A stretch of DNA of 46,166 nucleotides, from contig JAPTJF010000481.1 of the NCBI GenBank assembly GCA_029339195.1, positions 1 through 46,166 on the forward strand. Reading direction: 5' to 3'. A program made the translations under genes and the position numbers. Shown in pieces: positions 23,077 to 32,454 of this stretch. The notes under the pieces are model-generated. The model had not been told where the DNA came from and did no database searches. It saw only the letters and a list, made by a program, of their open reading frames with translations. Within the stretch, counting starts at the first letter, position 1. Each line of letters starts with the position of its first letter. The stretch is from Micractinium sp. NFX-FRZ. Lineage: Eukaryota > Chlorophyta > Trebouxiophyceae > Chlorellales > Chlorellaceae.

Positions 23077-23092
23077 GGTGTTATTCAACACC
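23077..23092 (+). promoter_or_regulatory. Histone 3' stem-loop of H2A
   Basis: GGTGTT-ATTC-AACACC, 26 bases after the stop, followed by CACCCCTCT and GGAAA at 23104-23108. Confidence 0.92.
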
Positions 23093-23243
23093 ACCCCTCT
23101 TCTGGAAACCACCTTGTGGAATGTTTCAGCACACAGGATCATAGGCAGCAGGGGCGGTTGGGCCCCTTGCCGGGGCGCCCTTGTGTTGGCTTGCTTGCGG
23201 CACGTAGTGGTTGCTGGCGCCCTAAGGGCCAAACGCCCATGAG

Positions 23244-23392
23244 GATTACAAAGTGGTAGGGTCGGTCGGTCTGTCAGCCAGGTGGATTGTACTGTCTGAC
23301 GGGGGTTGGCACTGATACTGGCATCAAGGTCCACCCACCCTCAAAAGCCCACATGCCAAGCCGTTACAAAGTGGTGGGGTCGTTCAGTCAAA
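23244..23392. repeat. Two copies of a TTACAAAGTGG block in the H2A/PPIL2 gap
   Basis: GATTACAAAGTGGTAGGGTC at 23244 recurs as CGTTACAAAGTGGTGGGGTC at 23362. On the minus strand the shared TTACA is TGTAA, so the downstream copy (23364-23368) can serve as the poly(A) signal of the PPIL2-type gene, 454 bases after its stop. Confidence 0.55.
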
Positions 23393-23821
23393 GAGGTAGG
23401 TGAGTCGGTCAATACAAGTCGGGTGAACCAACGCGCAGAAAACAGGGGCAGCAGGGAGGCGGGGGGGCATGGGGAGGGCACCAGCTGTCGAGCTAGGGGC
23501 AGGCTGCACAGCCGCATGTGCGCACATCGGCGGCAGCAGCGGTAAAAGCAGGCACAGGGAGGGAGGCGCGCACCGGCGGCAGCAGCTGCGAAGGCAGGCA
23601 CAGGCAGGGAGGCTGCTGGAGGCAGCAGCAGTGTAAAGGCCGGCACAGGGAGGGAGGAGAGACAGTAGTCAGAGGAGGGGCAGCGAGGCAGCAGGGGTGG
23701 CTGTGACATTGGGGCGAGTGACAAGAGGACCAGGCTTGGCCTTGAGGGTGGCCAGGCTGGGCCGGGAGGCCTCCCACTACCTGATCCAACTAACTGATGA
23801 TAAAGTTGGGGGTTAGACACA

Positions 23822-26800
23822 TCACCAGGCATCAAAGTTGCCATAGTTGCTTGCCGCCGTCTTGGCCTTCTTAGCCGCCGGCCCCGCTGCCGCTCCCGCT
23901 GTCGCCGCCGCGCCACCTGGCGCCACCTTGGGCGCGGCCGACAGGTACTTGCCCACACCCGCTCCGCTGCCGTCGCCGCCACCGCCGGGGGCTGCTGCTG
24001 CTGCTGCTGCTGGGTTGCTCCACCAGCTCCCAAATTCATCATCCGCTGCAAAGCCCTGCGCCTCCTTCTCAGCCTGGATTCAGTGGACATGTTGGATGTG
24101 ACTCAGGCAAGATGGGCGGCAGAGGGCAGCCGCCCAAACAGTTGGGAAGGGCCGGCAGCAGGCGGGTGTGAAGGGACAGCAGGCCTGCATGCATCCAGAG
24201 CCCGCGCCCGCCCGCTATGCGCCGCCGCCGGCGGCGCCCCAAAACACACACAAGCCACCCAAGCCCCACACAGTGCCCACATACATCTGCTTGCGTCTGC
24301 CTACTCAGCACGCCTGGCTGCCCATCCCCAGTGGGTGACCGTCCAGCCCTCATGTCCACCTTACTAGACCCCCTCCTTCCCCAACCCACGACAGCACACA
24401 ACAAAACCGTCCACCGGCCCACCTGCTTGCGCGTCGCCTCCGCCTCCTTGGCCTGCTCCTCCAGCAGCTCGCGGTAGGGGTTCACAAACACCGTCGCCCC
24501 CGTGATCTTGATGTCCTGCAGCGATCAATCACAAGGTGATACTGAGTGCGGATGGTGTGGGTGTGCGGGTTCACAAACACTGTGGCCCCCGTGATCTTGA
24601 TGTCCTGTAAATGATGGGACCACAAAAACAAAAGGCGTGCCACGTCACAGAGGCAGAGGGGCAGTCACGCCCATGACAGAGGCGGCGCTTGAGGGTTGGG
24701 AGGCCGCCAGGCGTGGACAGTACATGGCAGCGCACGCTGCACTGCTGTGCCAGGCAGCCAGCCAGCGCGGCACGCCCTGCCCTGCCCCGCCCGCGGAGGC
24801 CCCCGGCTTGCCTGCTGCGGACGGTCATCGCCGTCGGTGGGCACCTTCTCCATTGCTGTCAGCACATCGAACCCTGCACACCAGAGAGAGGGGGGATGGT
24901 AAGCCAGGGGAGCAGGCGGGTTGCAGGGAGGTCAGTGTGCACTCGGGCTGCCAACCCCCGGTGCCCCCTCGGCTCCCAATTCGGTGTCCCCTTTGTAGTC
25001 AGCGCTGTGCACAGCGGCCCCTCGTGCTGCCCTTCACCCCGCCTCCAGGGGCTCACGCACGGTGCCCGGTGTGTTTGACCCTCCACCCCGCCAGTGCCCG
25101 CCCGCTCACCTCCCACCACCCGCCCGAACACGGTGTGCTTGTAGTCCAGGTGGTGCGCCGACTTGTAGAGCAGGAAGAACTGGGAGCCGTTGCTGTCCTT
25201 GCCTGCAGCCGCCAAACACAACGTGAGGGGTCAAGAACGAGGGTCAAAGGCATGCAAGGCCAAGGCGTGGTGTGTCCATTTGCAGAGCAGGATGAACTGA
25301 GAGCCGTTGCTGTCCGTGCCTGGACACAGATGGTGAGGTAAAGAGCCTGCTGCCCTTTCCCAACTGTTGGCCATGGACAGTATGCCGCGCCCGTAGTTGA
25401 CACGAACAGCACGTGCCACGGCCCCAGCCTCCCAAACAAGCCCGCTTCACGACGTGTATGGAAAGCCCGCCCCCTTCCCTCCCCCCCCCATCTCCAGCAT
25501 AAGCCCGCCCTTGCCCACGCCAGTCAGCCCCCAGGCCTCCCACCAGTACCCCGCCCCTCTCCCCACCCCTCACCGCTGTTGGCCATGGACAGTATGCCGC
25601 GCCCGCTGTGCAGCAGCCGGCTGTCCAGCTCGTCCTGCGGGGCGGCAGGGTGGGGTGGGGAGAGGCGTGTGCGGGTGGGTGTGGGGGAGGAGGGGCGTGG
25701 GGGGAACAAGCTAAGGAAGGGGGGATGGGAAGGCAAAGGGAGGCGGCCGGCTGGACGGCTCATCCTGCCAGGAGGGGGTGGCGGGAGGGAGTGGGGAGGG
25801 ACAGGGGGGTCAAGCACACGAAGGGGACAATGGGAAGGCCTGGAGGCAGGGGACGCGTCCGGCTGGCCAGCTCGCCCCGCAGGGCAGCAGAGGTGTGGGG
25901 AGAGGCAGGCAGGGGGACGTGCAGGGGCAAGCGGTGGGGAGGCAGGGGATGCCAGTGCGATGGGGAGGCAGGCACGGGCAGGGGGTGATGGGACAGCAAG
26001 ACGGCAGGGAGAGGCAGCCAGCTGTTGAGCTCGTAAGGTGAGGGCCAACGTCCGGTCCCCACAACGTCCACCCCGCTGCAGCTCTGGCAAGCCCCCACCC
26101 ACACCATCGGTGGCACACCCGCCCTGCCCAGCGATCCCACCCTCGAACTTGCAATTTCCACCCAGCCGCCTCCCAGCCGCAGCCCCCCACAACCCCCAGT
26201 GCTACACGCCGCCCGGCAAGAACCCCCACAGCCCACAGTTCCACCTGCCTGCCAGCCACACCCCCCACAGCCCAACCGCAATGTGTCATTGTGCATCACA
26301 ACCCCCACCACAGTGCCACAGGCAGGCCTCCCAGCGCCCTCCACAACCCAACCAGAACTTATGTTGACATCACAACGTGAAACCCAACACTAACAGCAAA
26401 GCCATCACGCACCTTGAACTTGGCCCCCCACACGCTCTCGCCACCGCGCCCCGTGCCCGTGGGGTCCCCTCCTTGGATCATGAAGTTCTTGATGGAGCGG
26501 TGGAACACCGTGTTGCTGTAGTAGCCTGCGGGGAGGGCAATGGGCACACGCGTTAGGCTCAAGGGGGAGGGCAATGGGCACACACAGGGTTCAGAGGTGG
26601 TTGAGACAAAAGGTTTGAAATTAGGTGACACGGAGAGCTCATGCGAGGGGTGGGGCCGCAGGCGTTGAGGGACATGGAGCGCTGGAACCCGCTGCTTGCG
26701 ACCCTGCCCCATCCGGCGCTTGCCGGCAGCCAGTGCCATGAAGCACAGGCCATGAAGCACAGGCCATGAAGCACAGGACAGAACACACGCACCAGCCGCT

Positions 26801-29800
26801 CCCCGCCAATGTCACGTCACGCAACGGAAAGCAAGCCGGCCCGATGGACCCACCGCTCTCCGCCAGTGCTCCGTTGACTCTGGAAACCAACCCAGCCCCG
26901 CCCACCGCTCTCCGCCAGGGCCGTGAGACTCTGGAACTTAAGCCAGCACAGCCCCGCCTCGCCACGATTACCGCTCTCCGCCAGCGCCATGCAACACACC
27001 GGAAATCAAACCAGCCCTGCCCCGCCCCGCCCCGCCCACCACTCTCCGCCAGTGCCATGAAGTTTTCGCAGGTGCGGGGGCAGATGTCGCAGTGGAGCTC
27101 GAGGTTGAGGTCGCCCAGGGAGGTGTGCAGCCGCACGTAGCTGCAGGCAGGGTTGAACAGCAAAGATGTGTCGAAAAGGAGGTGAGCAGGGGCGTGGGGC
27201 AGGCCAGGCTGCCCCAGGGAGGTGTGCAACCGAGCGTAGCTGCCGGCGCGGTTGGAAGGGAAGAGCGGTGAAAAAAAAGGAGGTGAGCAGGGGCGGGGCA
27301 GGCCAGGTTGAGGCTGCCCCAAGAGTGGGTCAGGAGCGGAGGCACCCTTCTATGTGCCTTGCCACTCCTTGGTGCACACGGTGCGCCGCCCAGCACACGC
27401 GCCAAGCGTGCAGCTGCACAACACCCAGTCTCAAATAGAGGGTCGGTGGCAGGTAGCCCCTCCCAGGGTTGCCCTGCTGCATTCAACCGCTCGCGATCAT
27501 GACACAATGGCCTCACACAATGGTACACTACGCCTCACCCCTTGGTCTTAGGCTCCAGCTGGATCGCCCGCACCGTGCGAAGGCCCCCAAACACAAAACA
27601 GAGCGGTAAACGCGCAACCCACATTGTTCGTGTAGGCAAGCAGGCTCACCCCTTGGTCTTGGGCTCCAGCTGGATCACCCGCACCGTGCGCTCGTTGCGT
27701 GTGGCGGGCGCCATTGCGGTGCTGGTGAAGGCACGGGAGGCGGCGCCTGCAGGCGCGGGGGGGGGGGGCGCGTGGGAGGGGGAGGGGAGGGATGCGATCA
27801 AAAGGTGTGAGGCGGTGTGGGTAGGATGGCCAGCTTGCTGTGCAAACACCCGGCTTCAGCTCGCATGAACTCAGTCAAATATATATGATTGCACTTTCTG
27901 CTGTGAAAGGCTCACCCGTGGTGGTGGCAGCCAGCTCGGTTTTCACGCTGTAGGGCTGCGGCACCTTGCGCCCCGCAGACAGGTCCTCCTGTGGTGGGGG
28001 CAGGAGGGGAGTAGGAGGGGGCAGTGGGGCGGTTTGAAGCGGTAAGAGGCAGATACAGGAGGGGCCAGGCGGCAGGAGGTGGATAGAGGGCTGCCAGCAG
28101 ACACATCCTCCCCCGTGGGAGGGAGGGAGGCAGGGGGGACGGAGGGAGGCAGGGGGGGCAGGCAGCGGGGGGAGGGGCGAGGCGAGGTGGGGAGGAGAGG
28201 CCAGCCGGGCTGCAGGAGCGACCCTGGTGCGGGTGAGCAGCCGTCTCAGACCCCTGCCTCCAAAAACCAAGCATGCAGGCAGGCAGCATGTACAAAGGCA
28301 GGCAGGCAGGCAGGCAGGCAGGCAGAAAGGCAGGCAGGCGCTCAGGTGGAGTCCCCCTACCTTCTTGGCGGCGTCGGGGCCGGCGGGGGCTGTGCCCGGC
28401 GCCCCTGGCTCGTCTGTGTTCCAAGTCGACGTGCCCGGCCGGAAGCTGCAGCGGGAATGGAAACCACTTATGAGGGACATATTTACGCTATTAGAGTAAA
28501 GTTTGATTTCTTTCCTGTAATGATGAGGGCCTTGCCTGCATGCCACCCAACCGCTGGGTGCCTCGCCTGCCGCATTCAAATCCTGCCACTACTCCTCGCC
28601 TGCACAATAATCAGACAGAACGGACAACAAAAAGCCTGCCCCCTCACCTGACGTTCAGCTCCTGCCGCGGCGCCGAGCGTAACCGCGGATCGCTGCCACC
28701 TGCTGCTGGCGCTGCTGCTCCCGGCGCCGCTGCTGCTGCCTTGGCCGCCGGCTGCCCCTTGCCCCCCGCCGCCTTGCCCTTGGCAGCCGCCGCCGCCGCC
28801 GCCTGCGCCTCGGCAAGCAACAGCTGCGCTTCTGCCTTCTTGCCGCCGCCGCCCGCTGCAAATGCTGCCTCTGCTTCCTTGCTGCCCAGGGCTGCAGGGG
28901 GTGGGGGAAGGAGGTGGGGCGGGTGGGGGAGGGGCGCTCCAGCTGACATGGCAGGCAACAGCTGGAACTGGAACAGCAATTTGAGGCAGCAGGGAATGCA
29001 CAGCCGGCCCGGGCTGGCGATGCAGGGCAGCGTGGCACAGCACAGCACAGCACGCGTAGCACAGCAAGGCATGGCGGCATAGCACAGCGCAGTGCAGCGC
29101 AGCGTGCGCAGCATGGCGCACCGTCCAGTGCGCGCTTTGTGTCTTCCGTGGCTCCCCGGATGTAGAACATGGGGTCGGCCTGCGGCACAGCAGTTCAGGG
29201 ATTGGTCTGCCAGTACATTGTCACACTGCAGGCAGTACATGTGGTACTGCGGCGTGCCGGGATGAATTACATGGGGTCATCACGGTGGGCGGTACAGGGC
29301 AGGCCAGAGGTGCAGGCACATGGGGCCCCCAGCCAGGTGGCAGCCTGCCAAGGCCCATTAGAAGCCTGAAGGGGACACCGTGCTGACCACAGCATGCCGA
29401 CCGCGATCTGGCCCACCTGCCCACCCCATCTTCCGCCTCCCTTTCCGGGTTTGCCTCACCCGCCACACTGCACGGCCATCCATACCACACACCCACACAC
29501 GCACACAGGCACACGACCGCATACTCTAACAGCCAGCCAGCATCCGCCCGTCTCCTCTGCAGCCCGCTCCTCCTCGCCGGCGTGCAGCCCCCTTTTCCAC
29601 ACAGAAACACACACACACACACACAGGGACACCACCAAAGAGGCCAGTGAGCAACCCGACCCCGCCCACCTCCTCTGCAGCCCGCTCCTCCTCGTCGGCG
29701 TGCAGCCCCTTTTTCACGTGGTCGAACTCGGTGAGGTTGCGCCCCGCCAGGTTGAGCGGGTCCTGCAGCTGGATGATGTCCTTGCGGGTGAAGGGCTCAT

Positions 29801-31866
29801 CTGCAGAAGCAGGGGAGGGCAAAAAAGGGATCAGAGAGCACGCAGTGAGCGTGAGACGGCTCTTTACGGGTGAAGGGCTAATCTGCAGGCATTTGGGGAG
29901 GCGGCAGGGGCAGGAGGTGTGAGAAGAGTCAAAGCTGTACATGGGAGGTTGAGCGGGGGCCTGCATCTGGATGACGCCCCTGCACGTGAGGGGCCCGCCT
30001 GCTGCAGTGTGAAGTGTAGACAGCCATGGATGGATTGCAACCGCAGTTAGGGGTGTGCGGCTGCGCGCACCCCACTTGTTCTCGACGTTTTCGTACCGCT
30101 CCCTTTCCAGCCGCCCAACCCCTGGGATACCTGTTGTTGCTACATTATTATTGATGGGTTTCACTACGAGCAGGCTCACCGGTCAGCAGGTCGCGCATGT
30201 TCTTGGGCTTCAGGCACAGCTCATCCACGGCCTCCCAGCAGTACACGTTGCCGGTGGGGCGTACCGCCACAATGTGCGTGTGCTCCGTGAACACCTGGGA
30301 CGAGATGAGGGGTTGCATGGGTGTGGGGGGGTGGGGGGGCGGGGGTGAGAGGGGGGAGGGTTGGGGAGAGGCGGAGTGCAGGGCAGCTGCTGCTCAACGT
30401 CCACCGGCCTGCCCTTCCCTACCCTGCCCTGCCCCCAGCCTTAGTTTGGAGAGCAGGCGCCCTACACCCATGCATCCCCACGCCTCGTTCAGCTAGCCAG
30501 GCACTCCCCAAGCCCATCGCTGCCCACCCACTACACCACCACCCAGCGTGTGCGCCGCTGCCGCACAGCCGGCCCCACCCTGCACTGCCCCACCACCCCA
30601 CGGCACCTTGTTGAGCACGGGGCAGTGGTACTCGCCGTCTGCATTCTTGTGAAAGTTCAGCCTGCAGGGGGGCGTGGGAAGGGTGAGCAACGTCGTGTGA
30701 GGGTGTGCATGTGCAGAAGAGAGGAAGAGTGACCGGGGTGTTGATGGGCAACCCCCCTCCCACACCCTCGCCTCTTCAGCCCACCCGATGGGGTGCTTGT
30801 AGCTCCGGCTGAGCCCCAGCGATCAGGTGCTTGAGGAACCTGTGGACGTAGGGCCTCTCCCTCTCCTCCCACCCCTCAAGCCCACCGGCACGGCACCGCC
30901 TCGCCCTGAACTCCACCAAAGGGCCCTCCTCCCATAACGCACCCCTCCAGAACGCACCCCTGCAGAACGCACCCCTCCAAAACGCAGCACCCCTCCAGCC
31001 CACCTGATGAGATCCTTCAGCTCCAGCGGCGCCCCGGAGACCGGGTGCTTGTGGAATTTCTGGATGTAGGGCACGGCATTCACAATGTCCATGCACGTGC
31101 CGTCGGCGGTGCACACCTGGGCAACAAAGGGAGGAATGGGAGGAGCAAATCAAACTGGCACGCTGTGTTGGTAGAGTGCGGACGCTGTGTTGGTACATTG
31201 CTTTGGGTGCAGCCTGTGTCCCAGCAGGCATCAGCAGCGGCGCAGGCCTGGCGGCCAGCGAACGGACGGGCAGGTGCATGTGTCGGCAAATGCACAGCGG
31301 AGGTGGCCAGATGGAAGCATCGCTGTTGGCAGCTGCCAACTCAGCCTGCCCGCAACTGAGCCCAACTGAGCCCACGCCAACCCAGCCAGCCAAGTGAGCT
31401 TGCCACCGCCAGCTCAGCACCCCACCAGCTCACCGCGTCCTCAAAGGGCTGGAAGGAGATGGCGCAGTGCGTGAAGGGCAGCCGCTTGAAGGTGGGACCC
31501 CGCCGGTCACCCTTGAATCTGCAGGCGGGCAAGCAAGGGTGGGCGGGCAGGCGGACCAGCGGGCAGGCAGCCGTGAGGCAGGCAGGCAAGTCGCACATGT
31601 GGCGGCAGATGAATTCGCTGCAGCCTGCGTTAGTGTGGGTTTCCTGTACACTGCAGCAGGCTTGGGCAGCTGCACAGGCAGTCCAGGGTGGCGCAACAGC
31701 CAAGCAGTGCTGCCAGACGCAGACACAGCGGGAGGCAGGCGGCAGAAGCGAGACGGCCCAGCGCCTTCCCGCCGGCGCCCGCCCGGTGCACGCACCCGCC
31801 ATGCTCCTCCCGCCACTCTGTGGCTGTCAGGTAGGCGCGGTCCTTCTGGTGCCGCTTCTTGCCCAT
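23822..31866 (-). CDS. PPIL2: U-box + cyclophilin protein (PPIL2 / CYP65 type)
   Basis: Minus-strand exons: 31866-31796, 31518-31434, 31116-31004, 30661-30607, 30294-30180, 29800-29670, 29179-29122, 28891-28648, 28445-28361, 27988-27916, 27746-27650, 27140-27043, 26525-26413, 25634-25574, 25202-25110, 24873-24812, 24515-24423, 24073-23822; 632 aa, frame kept. It opens [20 protein letters not shown], the PPIL2 signature. A U-box follows (about residues 35-130, [17 protein letters not shown], then YHCPVL), then [16 protein letters not shown] long Ala/Lys-rich insert comes from exon 28891-28648. The cyclophilin domain (about 350-520) keeps the catalytic FHR and [10 protein letters not shown]; the usual Trp of the cyclosporin site is His (HHLDYKH). 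Family members are nuclear, spliceosome-associated and combine U-box ubiquitin-ligase and PPIase-type folds. Intron 16 is GC-AG (CAG-GCAAGC). Divergent from eS7. Confidence 0.93.
24543..24610 (-). repeat. Copy of PPIL2 exon 17 acceptor and 5' end
   Basis: The minus strand repeats ACAG-GACATCAAGATCACGG and on through the codons for GATVFVNP, 92 bases upstream of the real exon (24515-24423). It keeps an AG acceptor and the frame for [13 protein letters not shown] before diverging. Confidence 0.85.
25262..25322 (-). repeat. Copy of PPIL2 exon 15 acceptor and 5' half
   Basis: The sequence encoding [14 protein letters not shown], preceded by an AG, matches the exon 15 start ([14 protein letters not shown]). 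It lies about 110 bases upstream of exon 15, in intron 14. Confidence 0.85.
25358..25400 (-). repeat. Copy of PPIL2 exon 14 3' end
   Basis: GCGCGGCATACTGTCCATGG and following CCAACAG repeat the last ~30 bases of exon 14 (RGILSMANS). The copy lies in intron 14 and continues into GTTGGG instead of the real GTGAGG donor. Confidence 0.85.
25745..25905 (-). repeat. Copies of the PPIL2 exon 14 acceptor region in intron 13
   Basis: The exon 14 boundary seen on the plus strand as GGCTGTCCAGCTCGTCCTGC with flanking GGGG-rich sequence recurs with changes at about 25748-25784 and 25861-25900. A fainter trace (CAGCTGTTGAGCTCGT) is at about 26018-26034. Confidence 0.6.
26849..27060 (-). repeat. Ladder of PPIL2 exon 12 3' ends (donor region), four copies
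   Basis: The plus-strand form ACCGCTCTCCGCCAGTGC (minus strand: exon end plus GT donor) appears at about 26852, 26904, 26970 and, as the true exon 12 end, at 27040-27058. Spacing is roughly 52-69 bases. Each copy repeats codons for LAES and the GT, then diverges into CCCGCCCCG-rich spacer. Confidence 0.85.
27190..27250 (-). repeat. Copy of PPIL2 exon 12 acceptor and 5' end
   Basis: The minus strand encodes [11 protein letters not shown] after an AG, matching the real exon 12 start [10 protein letters not shown] (27140 downward). It lies about 95 bases upstream, in intron 11. Confidence 0.8.
27536..27590 (-). repeat. Copy of PPIL2 exon 11 3' end with donor
   Basis: The minus strand reads CGGGCGATCCAGCTGGAGCC, then TAAGACCAAGGGGTGAGGC. 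This repeats the exon 11 end (CGGGTGATCCAGCTGGAGCC, AAGACCAAGG-GGTGAGCC). The GTGAG donor is kept in the copy, which lies about 110 bases inside intron 11. Confidence 0.85.
28266..28341. repeat. CAGG microsatellite in PPIL2 intron 9
   Basis: Tandem CAGG/GCAG tetranucleotides, about ten units with interruptions (AGCATGTACAAAGG, AAAGG). Confidence 0.85.
29549..29602 (-). repeat. Copy of PPIL2 exon 6 3' end
   Basis: The minus strand encodes [14 protein letters not shown] followed by ACGGG, against [14 protein letters not shown] followed by GTGGG in the real exon 6. In the copy the donor GT is replaced. It lies about 120 bases inside intron 6. Confidence 0.85.
29852..30006 (-). repeat. Two decayed copies of PPIL2 exon 6 5' end
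   Basis: At 29863-29897 the minus strand has TGCAG-ATTAGCCCTTCACCCGT, matching TGCAG-ATGAGCCCTTCACCCGC at the exon 6 start. At 29942-30006 a second, more diverged copy covers the GGGCGTCATCCAGATGCAGG region (real: ATCATCCAGCTGCAGG). Both lie in intron 5, upstream of the real acceptor. Confidence 0.7.
30779..30864 (-). repeat. Long copy (~80 nt) of PPIL2 exon 3 3' end with donor
   Basis: The plus strand CCCACCCGATGGGGTGCTTG, then CTCCGGCTGAGCCCCAG, AGGTGCTTGAGGAACCTGTGG and ACGTAGGGC parallel exon 3 and its donor at 31000-31075 (CCCACCTGATGAGATCC, CTCCAGCGGCGCCCCGGAG, GGGTGCTTGTGGAATTTCTGG, ATGTAGGGC). It lies in intron 3. Confidence 0.8.
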
Positions 31867-32454
31867 GGCGCCCGGCTGCTACTGCTGCCTCACCGGCCCA
31901 CGAGCTGCTGGCGGCCTCCTGGCGGCGGCGGCAGTGGCGGCAGTGGCGGCGGCGGCGGCAACGGTGGCCGCTGGCGCAGCGCTGATAAGGTGGGAAACGG
32001 TGTCGAGGCGCCGGCCCGGCGGCGTTGATAGTGCCGGGCAACAGCCACTGTGCAACAGCGCGCGCGGTGATCGGCAGTCCGGCCTCGGCAGGGGTCTGTC
32101 TCCGCTGAGCAGGCCCCGACAAAAAATGCACTCGCAATGGGGCCGCGCAGTAGGAGGGCAGAGTCAACATGCGCTTTGAAACCCGGCTCCCTCTATACCC
32201 AGGCCAGCGGAGCATGCCGAGCAGGACGCCGTGCTGGAGGCGGGGGGTGTTGGCGGCAGCCAGGGACGCCGAAGGCCTCTTTGGAAGGAAGGTGAGACAC
32301 CGGTGGAGCTGTGGGAGCAGCATCGGCGCATTTGGCATGGCCGGGCTGGGGCGGCGGGCCCTGTGGGCAGCCTGGATGGGCCGGTGGGCTCAGACATGCA
32401 ACTCGGTGCCGTCCCCTCGCCCCATGCAGCGCTCCTGCCACCCCGTGAGCCGCC
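31867..32454. promoter_or_regulatory. Divergent PPIL2 / eS7 promoter region
   Basis: 588 bases separate the two start codons. A GGC/GGCGGC-rich stretch (31910-31970) lies next to the PPIL2 start. No TATA box stands out. The last ~200 bases should contain the eS7 leader. Confidence 0.55.
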
